DNA of 64,000 bases from Pelomonas saccharophila_A (GCF_031458095.1 NZ_JAVDXU010000004.1:496001-560000), one strand, 5' to 3'. Numbered from the stretch's first letter, positions 7,569 through 16,238 are shown. Made by a program: numbers and translations. The notes: a model not told the origin generated them from the sequence alone.

Positions 7569-8609
7569 ATGCCGCTGATCCCCTATGCCCTCGCCCGCCC
7601 CTTCCTCTTCGGCCTCGACCCCGAACAAGCCCACGAACTGACGCTGGACGGCATCGCGAAGCTTCAGAACACGCCGGCCCAGTGGCTGTGGTGCGGCGAG
7701 CGCGTCAGCGACCCGGTGACGATAGCCGGCCTGCGCTTTCCCAACCGCATCGGCCTGGCCGCCGGCCTGGACAAGAACGGCCGCTGCATCGACGGCCTGG
7801 GCGCCATGGGCTTCGGCTTCATCGAAGTGGGCACGGTGACGCCCAAGGGCCAGCCCGGCAACGACAAGCCGCGCATGTTCCGCCTGCCCGAGGCCAACGC
7901 GCTGATCAACCGCCTGGGCTTCAACAACGAGGGCCTGGCCAGCTTCATCGCCAACGTGAAGCGCGCCCACAGCTTCCGCAAGGCCGGCGGCATCCTGGGC
8001 CTGAACATCGGCAAGAACGCCGCCACACCCATCGAGAACGCGGCCGACGACTACCTGCTCGGCCTGGAGGGCGTGCATCCCCATGCCGACTACATCACCG
8101 TCAACATCTCCAGCCCCAACACCAAGAACCTGCGCGCCCTGCAGAGTGACGAGGCCCTGGACGCCCTGCTCGGCGCCCTGCAAAAGCGCAAGCAGCAGCT
8201 CGACGCCCAGAGCGGCCGGCGCGTGCCGATGTTCGTCAAGATCGCCCCCGACCTGGAGGAAGACCAGGTCGCCGTCATCGCCCAGACGCTGAAGGCCAAC
8301 GGCATCGACGGCGTCATCGCGACCAACACGACGATCGCCCGCGACAAGGTCCAGGGCCTGGCCCACGCCAACGAGATGGGCGGCCTGTCCGGCGCGCCGG
8401 TCTTCGAGGCCAGCAACCGCATCATCCGCCTGCTGCGCACGGCTCTGCCGGCCGGCTATCCCATCATCGGCGTGGGCGGTGTGATGAGCGGCGCCGATGC
8501 CCGCGCCAAGATCGATGCGGGCGCCGACCTTGTGCAGGTCTACACCGGCCTCATCTACAAGGGTCCGGCCCTCGTCAGCGACTGCGCGAAGGCCCTGGCC
8601 AAAGCCTGA
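7569..8609 (+). CDS. pyrD: Dihydroorotate dehydrogenase (quinone), class 2
   Basis: A 346-residue FMN enzyme that oxidises dihydroorotate to orotate in pyrimidine synthesis and passes electrons to membrane quinone. The N-terminal PLIPYALARPFLFGLDPEQAHEL segment is the amphipathic membrane-docking helix of class 2 enzymes. Core motifs follow: NRIGLAAGLDKNG, GFIEVGTVTPKGQPGN, NRLGFNN, NISSPNTKNLR with the catalytic Ser region, MFVKIAPDL, and the C-terminal GVGGVMSG and QVYTGLIYKGP. Start ATG at 7569 fits the E. coli PyrD N-terminus. It is 14 bases after the LysR gene and 8 bases before a lipoprotein gene. Confidence 0.97.
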   Translation: MPLIPYALARPFLFGLDPEQAHELTLDGIAKLQNTPAQWLWCGERVSDPVTIAGLRFPNRIGLAAGLDKNGRCIDGLGAMGFGFIEVGTVTPKGQPGNDKPRMFRLPEANALINRLGFNNEGLASFIANVKRAHSFRKAGGILGLNIGKNAATPIENAADDYLLGLEGVHPHADYITVNISSPNTKNLRALQSDEALDALLGALQKRKQQLDAQSGRRVPMFVKIAPDLEEDQVAVIAQTLKANGIDGVIATNTTIARDKVQGLAHANEMGGLSGAPVFEASNRIIRLLRTALPAGYPIIGVGGVMSGADARAKIDAGADLVQVYTGLIYKGPALVSDCAKALAKA

Positions 8610-8617
8610 GTCCCCCC

Positions 8618-9115
8618 ATGCGCCTCGCCGCCCTCGCCCTGTGCACCGCGCTGCTCGCGGGCTGCGCGACGCCGGACCGCGATGCGCGGCTGCAACCCGG
8701 TGTCAGCCGCGAGGCCGAGGTGGTCGCCCTCTACGGCCAGCCCGGGCGCGTCTGGCCCGAGGCCGATGGCGGCCGCACGCTGGAGTATTCGAGCCAGCCC
8801 ATGGGCCGGCATTGCTATATGGTCCGCCTCGCCGCCGACGGCCGGCTGGTGGGCGTCCAGGACGGCCTCTCTCCGGCGGGCCGCGCCCTCATCCAGCCCG
8901 GCATGGCGCCCGAGCAGGTCAGCCGCCTGCTGGGCCGCGAGCGCACACGGGTGTTCTTCCGGCTCAGCGGCGAGGACGTCTGGGACTGGACCATCGAGCC
9001 TGATCAGACGGGCTATGGCATGCGCTTCAACGTCCATTTCAAGGACGGAGTCGTCGCGCGCACGACGCAGAGCATGGTATTTCCGAGCCGGCTCTTCCCC
9101 GGCTTCGATGACTGA
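8618..9115 (+). CDS. BamE/SmpA-like lipoprotein
   Basis: A 165-residue lipoprotein with lipobox LLAGC (Cys16) after a short signal peptide. The mature part contains two similar segments, PGVSREAEVVALYGQPGRV (about residues 28-46) and PGMAPEQVSRLLGRERTRV (about 92-110). Such PGxxxxxVxxLxG patterns are typical of the SmpA/OmlA/BamE fold. It is too diverged to be called BamE itself. It is probably anchored in the outer membrane facing the periplasm, with unknown function. Its start is 8 bases after pyrD, so the two are likely co-transcribed. Confidence 0.75.
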   Translation: MRLAALALCTALLAGCATPDRDARLQPGVSREAEVVALYGQPGRVWPEADGGRTLEYSSQPMGRHCYMVRLAADGRLVGVQDGLSPAGRALIQPGMAPEQVSRLLGRERTRVFFRLSGEDVWDWTIEPDQTGYGMRFNVHFKDGVVARTTQSMVFPSRLFPGFDD

Positions 9116-9129
9116 CGGCGACGCCCATG

Positions 9130-9153
9130 AAAAAGCCCTGGAGCCGCAGGGCT
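9130..9153 (-). terminator. Intrinsic terminator of the PEP-CTERM gene at 9218
   Basis: On the minus strand a perfect 7-bp stem (AGCCCTG/CAGGGCT, 6-base loop) runs straight into a TTTT tract (complement of the A run at 9130-9133). It lies about 65 bases past the stop of the PEP-CTERM gene. A second 8-bp inverted repeat (CTGCCTGC/GCAGGCAG, about 9177-9210) lies between. Confidence 0.75.
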
Positions 9154-9217
9154 GCCAGGGCCGATGGTCGAGTCGCCTGCCTGCCCGCTCTCCTGAAGCG
9201 CGCAGGCAGTCGCCCGT

Positions 9218-9712
9218 TCAGTCGCGACGACGACGCGAGGCGAGGAAACCGATGACGCCCAGGCCCGCAGCCAGCAGGGCATAGGTCTCGGGTTCCGGCA
9301 CCGGGGCCGCAGTGGCCGCGGAGCTGATCACATAGCTGGCACCGGCAGGCGCGCCGCCCAGCACCGAGTAGTAGTAGTTGCCGGAAGCGAGGGACACCGT
9401 GTGCACGGCGGGCGTGCCACTGAATGTCCAGGCGCCGATGCCGACGTCGTCACCCGTGCCCTTCAGGCCGTCGGCACCGAAGGAATACAGGCTGTAGGCA
9501 CCGCCAACGACGGCACCGAAGGACACGACACTGCTCGCCACGCTGGATTGGGAACCCAGCCAGAACGAGAAGGTGTCGAAGATTACGCCGCCGGCCGTGC
9601 CGCCGACGCCAACTTCGAGCAGGTCATGGTTGCCCCAGTTGGTGTCAGCCGCGTAGCTGCTCAGCGTGGTTAGTGCCACCGCGGACGCGGCGACTATGGT
9701 TTTCAATTTCAT
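9218..9712 (-). CDS. FxDxF-type PEP-CTERM protein
   Basis: A 164-residue exported protein. A signal peptide (residues 1-22, ending SYA-AD) is followed by a short beta-rich domain with IFDTFSFWL, matching the FxDxF motif of a named PEP-CTERM subfamily, and a C-terminal VPEPETYALLAAGLGVIGFL plus SRRRRD. The start at 9712 is preceded by AGGAG at the right distance. It stands alone with its own terminator (9130-9153) and a sigma-54-like promoter (9832-9847). Known genetics in floc-forming betaproteobacteria links RpoN and the PrsK/PrsR system to PEP-CTERM expression. It is probably exported, cleaved by exosortase and placed on the surface; its function is unknown. Confidence 0.85.
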   Translation of the reverse strand: MKLKTIVAASAVALTTLSSYAADTNWGNHDLLEVGVGGTAGGVIFDTFSFWLGSQSSVASSVVSFGAVVGGAYSLYSFGADGLKGTGDDVGIGAWTFSGTPAVHTVSLASGNYYYSVLGGAPAGASYVISSAATAAPVPEPETYALLAAGLGVIGFLASRRRRD

Positions 9713-9803
9713 TGCGTAGCTCCTGACTTTGACGGTCAAGCACAACCGCCGGAAATCATTGTGCGGTGCAGCGAAGCCGCGTGAAGGGTTTGGATACCCC
9801 CTG

Positions 9804-9824
9804 GGCTAGGGAGGCCTCCTAGCC
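9804..9824. promoter_or_regulatory. Near-perfect palindrome in the PEP-CTERM leader
   Basis: GGCTAGG at 9804-9810 is mirrored by CCTAGCC at 9818-9824 around GAGGCCT. One extra G keeps it from being a perfect 20-base palindrome centred on GGCC. It sits where transcription from the sigma-54-like promoter would begin or just after, so it could be a regulator site or an RNA hairpin in the 5' leader. No known binding protein is assigned. Confidence 0.45.
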
Positions 9825-9831
9825 ATGTTGT

Positions 9832-9847
9832 AGCAAGTTGTTAACCA
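9832..9847 (-). promoter_or_regulatory. Sigma-54 (-24/-12) promoter candidate
   Basis: Read on the minus strand, TGGTTAACAACTTGCT has the invariant GG and GC separated by exactly 10 bases, as RpoN promoters need, with TTGC at -12. The -24 half (TGGTTA) departs from the TGGCAC consensus. Transcription would start near 9820, about 108 bases before the PEP-CTERM start codon. No enhancer-binding protein gene is in the window. Confidence 0.55.
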
Positions 9848-9914
9848 CCGCCCCAGCTTTGTCAGATGTGCACCAAGTCACGGCGACCTGACACCATTGT
9901 CGAGCGCATGCACC

Positions 9915-12248
9915 TCACTCGGCCGTCAGACGCGCGACCTTCTGCAGACCGTCAACGGCCTTGCCCTTGCGCGCCCGCTTGCCGGCATGGGCCGCCAGGG
10001 ACTGATTTTTCAGCAGCTCCTCGCGCGGCTTGCCTCCACGGCCGCTGCCGAGCACGCGCAGCTGGGTCGTGAAGCAGGCGATGGACGCGATGCTGTCCTT
10101 GGCTTCGAGGTCCATCAGCATCAGGCCCTTGCCACCCTTGGGCTGGTGCTTGAGTTCATCAAGCGGGAAGCTCAGCAGGCGCCCCTGGGCGCTCAACACG
10201 CCGAGCTGCAAGGCGACGGCGTCGCCAGGCACGGCCGCCAGCAGCGGTGTTTCGCCATCGTCCAGGCTGAGGAAGGTTTTGCCGGCCTTCTGGCGGCCTA
10301 CCAGGTCGCCGATCTGGGCGATCAGGCCATAGCCCGTGCTGCCGGCCATGACCAGCCGCTGCGCCGGCGCTCCAGCGACGTAATGGGCGATCTGGCTGCC
10401 GGTTTCGAGCTCGATCATGGTCGTGATGGGCTGGCCATCGCCGCGGCCTCCGGGCAGGGTCGAGACCGACACGGAATAGACGCGGCCGTTGCTGCCCATG
10501 ACGATGAGGGGGTCGACGCTGCGGCAGCGGAAGGCCCCCCACAGCGCATCGCCGGCCTTGAAGGTCTGGGCGGAGACGTCGACCTCATGGCCCTTGAGGG
10601 CCCGCACCCAGCCCTTCTGGCTGACGATGACGGTGACGGGCTCGTCGACGATCTTCACTTCCGCAACGATGCGCTTCTCTGCCTGGATCAGCGTGCGGCG
10701 GTCGTCGCCGTACTGCTTGGCATCGGCCTCGATCTCCTTGACGACGGTGCGGCGCAGCGCGGCATTGCTGCCCAGGATGTCTTCGAGCTTGCTGCGCTCG
10801 TCGCGCAGCTTGGAGAGCTCCTGCTCGATCTTGATGGCTTCCAGGCGGGCCAGCTGGCGCAGCCGGATTTCGAGGATGTCCTCGGCCTGGCGGTCGCTGA
10901 GCTTGAAATGCTCGATCAGCGCCGGCTTGGGCTCGTCGGACTCGCGGATGATGCGGATGACTTCCTCGATGTTCAGCAGCACCAGCTGCCGGCCTTCGAG
11001 CACGTGGATGCGGTCGTTGACATGGGCCAGACGGTGCTCGGTGCGGCGACGCACCGTCGTCTGGCGGAAACCCACCCATTCGGTCAGCACCTCGCGCAGG
11101 CTCTTCTGCGTCGGCCGGCCGTCGGCGCCGATCATGGTCAGGTTGACCGAGGCACTGCTTTCCAGGCTGGTGTGGGCCAGCAGGGCATTGATGAGGTCCT
11201 GCTGCTCGACGGTGCGGCTCTTGGGCTCGAAGACGATGCGTACCGCCGCGTCCTTGCTGGACTCGTCGCGCACGCCGTCCAGCACCGCCAGCAGGCTGGC
11301 CTTGAGCTGCAGCTGCTCGGCCGACAGCGTCTTCTTGCCGGCCTTGACCTTGGGGTTGGACAGCTCCTCGATCTCCTCCAGCACCTTCTGGGCGCTGGTG
11401 CCATGGGGCAGCTCGGTGACGACGAGCTGCCACTGGCCGCGGGCCAGGTCCTCGATCTTCCAGCGCGCGCGCAGCTTGAGGCTGCCACGGCCGGCGGTGT
11501 AGGCCGCGCGGATATCTTCGGCGGCGCTGATGAGCTGGCCGCCGCCGGGGAAGTCGGGGCCGGGCACCAGGTCGAACAAGGCGTCGTCGGACAGCTTGTC
11601 GTCCTTCAGCAGCGCGACGGCCGCGGCGGCCACCTCGCGCAGGTTGTGGCTGGGGATCTCGGTCGCCAGGCCCACGGCGATGCCGCTGGCGCCGTTCAGC
11701 AGCGCAAAGGGCAGGCGCGCCGGCAGCTCGACGGGCTCCTGCAGACGCCCGTCGTAGTTGGCACGGAAGTCCACCGTATCCTCGTCGATCTCGTCCAGCA
11801 GCAGGCGGGCGATCGGAGCCAGGCGGGCTTCCGTGTAACGCATCGCCGCCGCACCGTCGCCATCGCGGCTGCCGAAGTTGCCATGGCCGTCGATGAGCGG
11901 ATAGCGCAGCGAGAAGTCCTGGGCCATGCGCACCAGGGCGTCGTAGACAGACTGGTCGCCATGGGGGTGGAAGTCGCCCAGCACGTCGCCGACGACCTTG
12001 GCGCCCTTGACGGGCTTGGCGCCGGAGTTGCCCGTCCAGCCCAGGCCCAGCTGCTTCATCGCATACAGGATGCGGCGCTGCACCGGCTTCTGGCCGTCGG
12101 CATAGGAGGGCAGCGCCCGCCCCTTGACGACGCTGAGGGCGTACTCGAGATAGGCCTGCTGGGCGTAGGCCGCCAGCGTCAGCGCGTTGCTGTCATCGCC
12201 GCCACCGTCGGTGGGGCCGTTGAAGTCGATCGTGGTCTGGGAACTCAT
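9915..12248 (-). CDS. parC: DNA topoisomerase IV subunit A
   Basis: A 777-residue subunit that cuts and rejoins DNA to decatenate daughter chromosomes, paired with ParE. The winged-helix breakage domain carries the catalytic tyrosine Y138 in AAMRYTEARL, with HPHGD (94-98) and GNFGSRDGDGA before it. The C-terminal half has the beta-pinwheel DNA-wrapping repeats. ParC length (about 750) fits better than GyrA (about 880). At the quinolone-resistance position equivalent to E. coli Ser80 this protein has Gln99; the acidic residue equivalent to Glu84 is Asp103. The start overlaps the stop of the lytic transglycosylase gene by ATGA. parE lies about 4 kb upstream on the same strand. Confidence 0.97.
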   Translation of the reverse strand: MSSQTTIDFNGPTDGGGDDSNALTLAAYAQQAYLEYALSVVKGRALPSYADGQKPVQRRILYAMKQLGLGWTGNSGAKPVKGAKVVGDVLGDFHPHGDQSVYDALVRMAQDFSLRYPLIDGHGNFGSRDGDGAAAMRYTEARLAPIARLLLDEIDEDTVDFRANYDGRLQEPVELPARLPFALLNGASGIAVGLATEIPSHNLREVAAAAVALLKDDKLSDDALFDLVPGPDFPGGGQLISAAEDIRAAYTAGRGSLKLRARWKIEDLARGQWQLVVTELPHGTSAQKVLEEIEELSNPKVKAGKKTLSAEQLQLKASLLAVLDGVRDESSKDAAVRIVFEPKSRTVEQQDLINALLAHTSLESSASVNLTMIGADGRPTQKSLREVLTEWVGFRQTTVRRRTEHRLAHVNDRIHVLEGRQLVLLNIEEVIRIIRESDEPKPALIEHFKLSDRQAEDILEIRLRQLARLEAIKIEQELSKLRDERSKLEDILGSNAALRRTVVKEIEADAKQYGDDRRTLIQAEKRIVAEVKIVDEPVTVIVSQKGWVRALKGHEVDVSAQTFKAGDALWGAFRCRSVDPLIVMGSNGRVYSVSVSTLPGGRGDGQPITTMIELETGSQIAHYVAGAPAQRLVMAGSTGYGLIAQIGDLVGRQKAGKTFLSLDDGETPLLAAVPGDAVALQLGVLSAQGRLLSFPLDELKHQPKGGKGLMLMDLEAKDSIASIACFTTQLRVLGSGRGGKPREELLKNQSLAAHAGKRARKGKAVDGLQKVARLTAE

Positions 12249-12898
12249 GGATGCAAGGTCAAGCGCTGCGCACGGGCCGGCTGGCTCTGTTGCAGCAGAG
12301 CCCAGTACAGCTCGAGGACGAGATGCACATGGGCCTGGGTTTCGTCGATATCGGGCACACGGTTGCCGGCGCGGCGCACGGCGCCCTCGCCGGCATTCCA
12401 GGCCGCCAGGGCCGCATCAATGCGGCCGAAACGGCGCATCAGGTCGGCCAGCATGCGGGCACCGGTGTGGATGTTGATGCGGGGTTCGATAAGGCGGGCA
12501 GCGTCTGCCGGCGTCGCATAGCGGCTGGCCGTCTCGGGCGTGATCTGCATCAGGCCGGTGGCGCCACGCGGCGACACGGCGTTGCGCTGGTAGCCGGATT
12601 CGACCGCGATGATGGCCTTCAGCAGGTCGGCATCCACGCCATGCTGGGCGGCGGCCTCGCGCACCCAGGGTTGCACAGCCTTCACTTCGGGCGCGATGTC
12701 CAGCCAATTCAGCAGGGCCGGGCCGGCGTCGGTCTTGCCCGGCACGCGCTGCATGCCGACGCTGCCCAGCACAGGGGCATAGCGCGCGTCGAGCTGGCGC
12801 GGCGCGAAGTGGGCCACGCCGGTGGCGTCCACATAGCCCCACAGGTCGGCATGGGCCGGCAGCGAGATGGCGAGCAGGAACAGCCAGGCGAACTTCAT
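12245..12898 (-). CDS. Lytic transglycosylase, SLT domain
   Basis: A 217-residue exported protein with a signal peptide (residues 1-17, ending AHA-DL). A short N-terminal region (LWGYVDATGVAHFAP) resembles DUF4124-type segments. The Slt70-like catalytic domain covers about residues 85-205: AIIAVESGYQ with catalytic Glu, SPRGATGLMQITPETA and a late AWNAGEGAV. Such enzymes cleave peptidoglycan between MurNAc and GlcNAc, forming 1,6-anhydroMurNAc. The gene shares ATGA overlaps with the acetyltransferase gene before it and parC after it, so translation is probably coupled. Association with parC recurs in Burkholderiales. Confidence 0.93.
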   Translation of the reverse strand: MKFAWLFLLAISLPAHADLWGYVDATGVAHFAPRQLDARYAPVLGSVGMQRVPGKTDAGPALLNWLDIAPEVKAVQPWVREAAAQHGVDADLLKAIIAVESGYQRNAVSPRGATGLMQITPETASRYATPADAARLIEPRINIHTGARMLADLMRRFGRIDAALAAWNAGEGAVRRAGNRVPDIDETQAHVHLVLELYWALLQQSQPARAQRLTLHP

Positions 12899-13419
12899 GC
12901 AGCCTCCAGCCCGAGGGCGACACGGGCCTGGTATTCGCGGTCCAGCAGCGACATGACGATCAGCGAGTCATAGCCGTCGGCGCCGTCGACGGTCACGCGC
13001 ACGCTCTCGCGCAGCCGCCCTTCCTCGACAAAACCTTCGCTCTGATAGAGCTTGAGGGCGCGGGTGTTCAGCGCCTTCACGTCCAACCAGAAGCGGTGGG
13101 CCTTGAATTGCGTGAAGGCCATGGCCTTGAGCTGGCGCACCGCTGAGCGGCCCAGGCCCCGGCCCTTGGGCTGCAGCACCAGGCGCTTGAGCTCCATCGA
13201 GCCATTCGGGTTGCGGCAGCCCTGCAGGATGACAAAGCCGATGCGCTCCAGTTGATCACCCTCTTCGACGATGAAATGGCGCGAATCGGGAAAGCGGATC
13301 GCGCCCTCGTGCTGGGGCCGCTCCCATGGCGTGATGAAGGGCAGATTGGTGCCATCGCGCTCCAGCGAGACGACCCAATCGAGGTCGGACAGCATGGTGG
13401 GACGCAGCCTCAGGCTCAT
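12895..13419 (-). CDS. GNAT family N-acetyltransferase
   Basis: A 174-residue protein of the GCN5-related acetyltransferase fold, RimJ/RimL-like. The acetyl-CoA loop is recognisable as QPKGRGLGRSAVRQL (about residues 83-97), and the C-terminal ALNTRALKLYQSEGFVEEGRLRES is typical of motif B. The substrate is unknown; it could be a protein N-terminus or a small molecule. It follows a class II deacetylase gene by only 2 bases and overlaps the transglycosylase gene by ATGA, placing an acetylase and a deacetylase in one transcript. Confidence 0.88.
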   Translation of the reverse strand: MSLRLRPTMLSDLDWVVSLERDGTNLPFITPWERPQHEGAIRFPDSRHFIVEEGDQLERIGFVILQGCRNPNGSMELKRLVLQPKGRGLGRSAVRQLKAMAFTQFKAHRFWLDVKALNTRALKLYQSEGFVEEGRLRESVRVTVDGADGYDSLIVMSLLDREYQARVALGLEAA

Positions 13420-13421
13420 GC

Positions 13422-14450
13422 TCAGCCTTCGAAACCGCCAAGCACGGCGACCACATTGCGGCCGATGGCCTCGGTGGCATAGCCGCCTTCCTGGATGAAG
13501 AGGGTTGGTGCGCCGAAGGCGGCCAGGCGCCGTCCCATGCGGCGGAACTCGGGCTCATCCAGTTTGAAGTGGGAGATCGGGTCGCCGCCATAGGTGTCGA
13601 CGCCCAGGGACACGACCAGAAGCTCGGGCCTGTAGGCCGTCAACCGCGCCAGCGCCTGCTCCAAGGCGGCAAACCAGTCCTCGTTGGCCACATCCACCGG
13701 CAGCGGGAAGTTGGCGTTGCAGCCGGCGCCCTCGCCCGCACCGGTCTCGTCGGCGTGGCCGAGGAAGAAGGGGAATTCGGTGCGCGGGTCACCATGGACG
13801 CTGGCGTAGAAGACGTCGGCGCGGTCGTAGAAGATGGCCTGGGTGCCGTTGCCGTGGTGGTAGTCCACGTCCAGGATGGCGACGCGCTTCAAGCCGGCGT
13901 CGCGCGCGGCCTGGGCGGCGACGGCGGCGTTGTTGATGAAGCAGTAGCCGCCGAAGAAATCGGCACCCGCGTGGTGGCCGGGTGGGCGCGTCAGCACATA
14001 GACCGAACGCTGGCCAGCCAGCACCAGGTCCAGCGCCGTCAACGAGGCCTGGGCGCCGGCATAGGCCGCGGCCCAGCTGCCGGCGGTCAGCGGCGTGCCG
14101 CTGTCCATGGAATACAGGCCCAGGCGGGCGGCGAAGCTGGCGGGCTCGACGTCGCTGCGCAGCGTGCGTACTGGCCAGACGGCCGGAAAGGCGTCGCCCT
14201 CCCCGCCGGTAGCCAGCCACTCGGTGTGTGCGCCTGCTATGAAGCGCAGATAGCGCGCAGCATGCACGCGCTCCAGCGGCGCGCGGCCATGGTCGACGGG
14301 GACCAGCACCTCGCCGAGGCCGGCCTTCTGCACGGCCCCCAGGATGTAGTCGGCCCGAGCCGGCACCTCGAAGGCGGGCACCAGGCGGCCGCGAAAGAAC
14401 TCATGCGTGGCCGCGTGCTGAGCGTGGCCGGCGTTGTAGACCGTCTGCAT
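13422..14450 (-). CDS. Histone deacetylase family / acetylpolyamine amidohydrolase
   Basis: A 342-residue zinc amidohydrolase of the arginase/deacetylase fold. Key features are RPPGHHAG with the paired His159-His160, the zinc site DVDYHHGNGTQ (D196, H198) and a late QEGGYATEA with the transition-state Tyr. Length and spacing match acetylpolyamine amidohydrolase (Mycoplana AphA, about 341 residues), so deacetylation of acetylated polyamines or similar amines is likely; a lysine deacetylase role cannot be excluded. The start at 14450 has AGGAGG 5 bases upstream, a very strong ribosome site. It heads the four-gene unit ending in parC. Confidence 0.9.
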   Translation of the reverse strand: MQTVYNAGHAQHAATHEFFRGRLVPAFEVPARADYILGAVQKAGLGEVLVPVDHGRAPLERVHAARYLRFIAGAHTEWLATGGEGDAFPAVWPVRTLRSDVEPASFAARLGLYSMDSGTPLTAGSWAAAYAGAQASLTALDLVLAGQRSVYVLTRPPGHHAGADFFGGYCFINNAAVAAQAARDAGLKRVAILDVDYHHGNGTQAIFYDRADVFYASVHGDPRTEFPFFLGHADETGAGEGAGCNANFPLPVDVANEDWFAALEQALARLTAYRPELLVVSLGVDTYGGDPISHFKLDEPEFRRMGRRLAAFGAPTLFIQEGGYATEAIGRNVVAVLGGFEG

Positions 14451-14592
14451 CAGCCCTCCTGCGGCGAATGCGCGCAGCCGGCCGCACCCGCGGGGCGGGC
14501 GCAAACGGTCGGTCGGGGGCGCAATTCGGGGGCGTTCATCAGGCGCGGGATTGTGCCGCGCTTTGAATCCACGCCCCCGCCGGGCGCCTGGT

Positions 14593-16140
14593 CTAGTTCC
14601 CGCAGCCCAGGCCGTTGATGCGGTCGTGGGCGGCCTTGGCCTGCACCAGGCCATTGCCGTAATAGTCGTCACGGCCCGGGGCACCCAGGTCCAGGGCGCT
14701 CTTGTTCAGCGAGGCCCGCAGCTGCGCGGCCGTGCAGCCGGGGTGCAGGCTCCAGACCAGGGCCGCCACGGCCGACACATGGGGCGTGGCCATCGAGGTG
14801 CCGTTGTAGGCCGCGTAGAGGTCAGGCAGGCCGAAGACGGCCACGGTGGCGCTCTGGCCCAGGCTGCCAAGCAGGGTCGCTCCATCGGCCTGGGTGGCAC
14901 CGGCCGAGGGGATGGTGGTCACCGTCTCGCCCAGCGTGCCGAACAGGTCGCCGGCCGTGTTGTTGTAGATGACGGCACCGACGCCACCGCTGTTCTGGCA
15001 GTTCAGCACCTTGTCGGCGAAGCTGATGGTGCCGCGCTGGATCAGGCAGACCTTGCCGCTCATGCTGCCCGGCGTGGCGGTGCTGCCCAGGCCGAAGTCG
15101 GCCAGGCTGCCCGTCGCGCTGGCGCGCGGCGAGCCATCCATGGACTGCACCGTGTAGCCGCTGCCGCCGACGTTCAGCGAGGCCCCGGTCTGGCTGAAGG
15201 CCGGCACGGTGGACAGCACGCCCACGCCAGGCGCGGCCAGCTCCACGTCGGCGTTGAACTGCGAGAAGTCGGCGACGACCTTGTTCGAATCGATGGCCGC
15301 GACCGAGACGACCTCGGGGAAGCCGGCCGGGTAGGAGATGGTGTTGTTGCCATCATTGCCGGCGGCGGCAATGATCAGGATGCCCTGCTTGGCCAGGCGG
15401 GCCACCGCCCGGGCCTCGGTGCGGCTGCCCTCGGCGCCACCCAGCGACATGCTGATGACGTTGGCGCCATTGCGGCCGCAGTTGAGCATGGCGCGCGTGA
15501 TGACGGCGTCGCTGGCGCTGCCGCTGGCGTCGAAGACCTTGGCGATGTGCAGGTTCAGGCGCCCCGAAGGCGCCACGCCGACGACGCCGACCGAATTGTT
15601 CAGCGCCGCGATCGTGCCGGCCACATGGGTGCCGTGCGAGTTCTCGTCGGTGTTCCAGGCGCCCGACTTGGTGAAGTTCTCGCCCGTCATGGGCACGCCG
15701 GCGAGGTCCTCGTGCGTGGCATTGATACCGGAGTCGACGATGCAGACGCGGCGGTTGCCGGCCTGGGCGTCGGAGAGCTGGTCGGCCTGCACCATGGCGA
15801 TGCCATAGGGCGCCACCTGGGCCTGGGAGCCCGTGGCACGCACGCCCCGGCTGCCGAGCACGCGGCGCTGCACGGGTGCGTCGACAAAATCGACCTGGGC
15901 ATGCTTGGCCAGCGCCTGGGCCGCACCGCGGGGCATGGCGACGACGAGGGCGTCGATGTCGGACAGATCATCGACGACACGACCACCGCCCTTGCCGACC
16001 TCGGCGCGCACGGCGCCGCCGCCATTGGCCTTGTGGCCGACGATGACCTGGACTTCATCCTTGGCCGCAAAGGCCGTCGAGAAGGCGGCAGCACCCAGGC
16101 ACAGGACAAAGGCGCGCAAAGCGAATCGTGGCTGTTGCAT
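14593..16140 (-). CDS. Secreted S8 subtilisin-like serine protease with PA insert
   Basis: A 515-residue secreted protease. Signal peptide residues 1-25 (ending AFA-AK), then a propeptide-like region to about 105. The catalytic domain has Asp136 (VCIVDSGI), His169 (SHGTHVAGT) and Ser449 (NGTSMATPHVS). Between His and Ser lies an insert of about 100 residues containing SGKVCLIQRGTISFADKV, the protease-associated (PA) domain pattern, which often gates substrate access. The chain ends soon after the catalytic Ser helix, without a PPC or PEP-CTERM tail, so the mature enzyme is probably released. Upstream parE and downstream genes are on the same strand, but the flanking spacers (98 and 142 bases) suggest its own transcript. 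Confidence 0.93.
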   Translation of the reverse strand: MQQPRFALRAFVLCLGAAAFSTAFAAKDEVQVIVGHKANGGGAVRAEVGKGGGRVVDDLSDIDALVVAMPRGAAQALAKHAQVDFVDAPVQRRVLGSRGVRATGSQAQVAPYGIAMVQADQLSDAQAGNRRVCIVDSGINATHEDLAGVPMTGENFTKSGAWNTDENSHGTHVAGTIAALNNSVGVVGVAPSGRLNLHIAKVFDASGSASDAVITRAMLNCGRNGANVISMSLGGAEGSRTEARAVARLAKQGILIIAAAGNDGNNTISYPAGFPEVVSVAAIDSNKVVADFSQFNADVELAAPGVGVLSTVPAFSQTGASLNVGGSGYTVQSMDGSPRASATGSLADFGLGSTATPGSMSGKVCLIQRGTISFADKVLNCQNSGGVGAVIYNNTAGDLFGTLGETVTTIPSAGATQADGATLLGSLGQSATVAVFGLPDLYAAYNGTSMATPHVSAVAALVWSLHPGCTAAQLRASLNKSALDLGAPGRDDYYGNGLVQAKAAHDRINGLGCGN

Positions 16141-16238
16141 GGCAACTCCTTGGAATATGAGTGCCAGACATTCTTCGCGCCGCCTGCCGGTCTCGGCAGA
16201 GGATCAGCCCGCCCCCTAGACCGGGGGCTGGAAAACGC

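Noticed and set aside
9897..12521. Long open frame on the plus strand antisense to parC (874 codons).
   Set aside because: High-GC antisense artefact: low-complexity, Gln/Ala/Gly/Asp-rich translation without motifs, while the minus strand encodes clear ParC.
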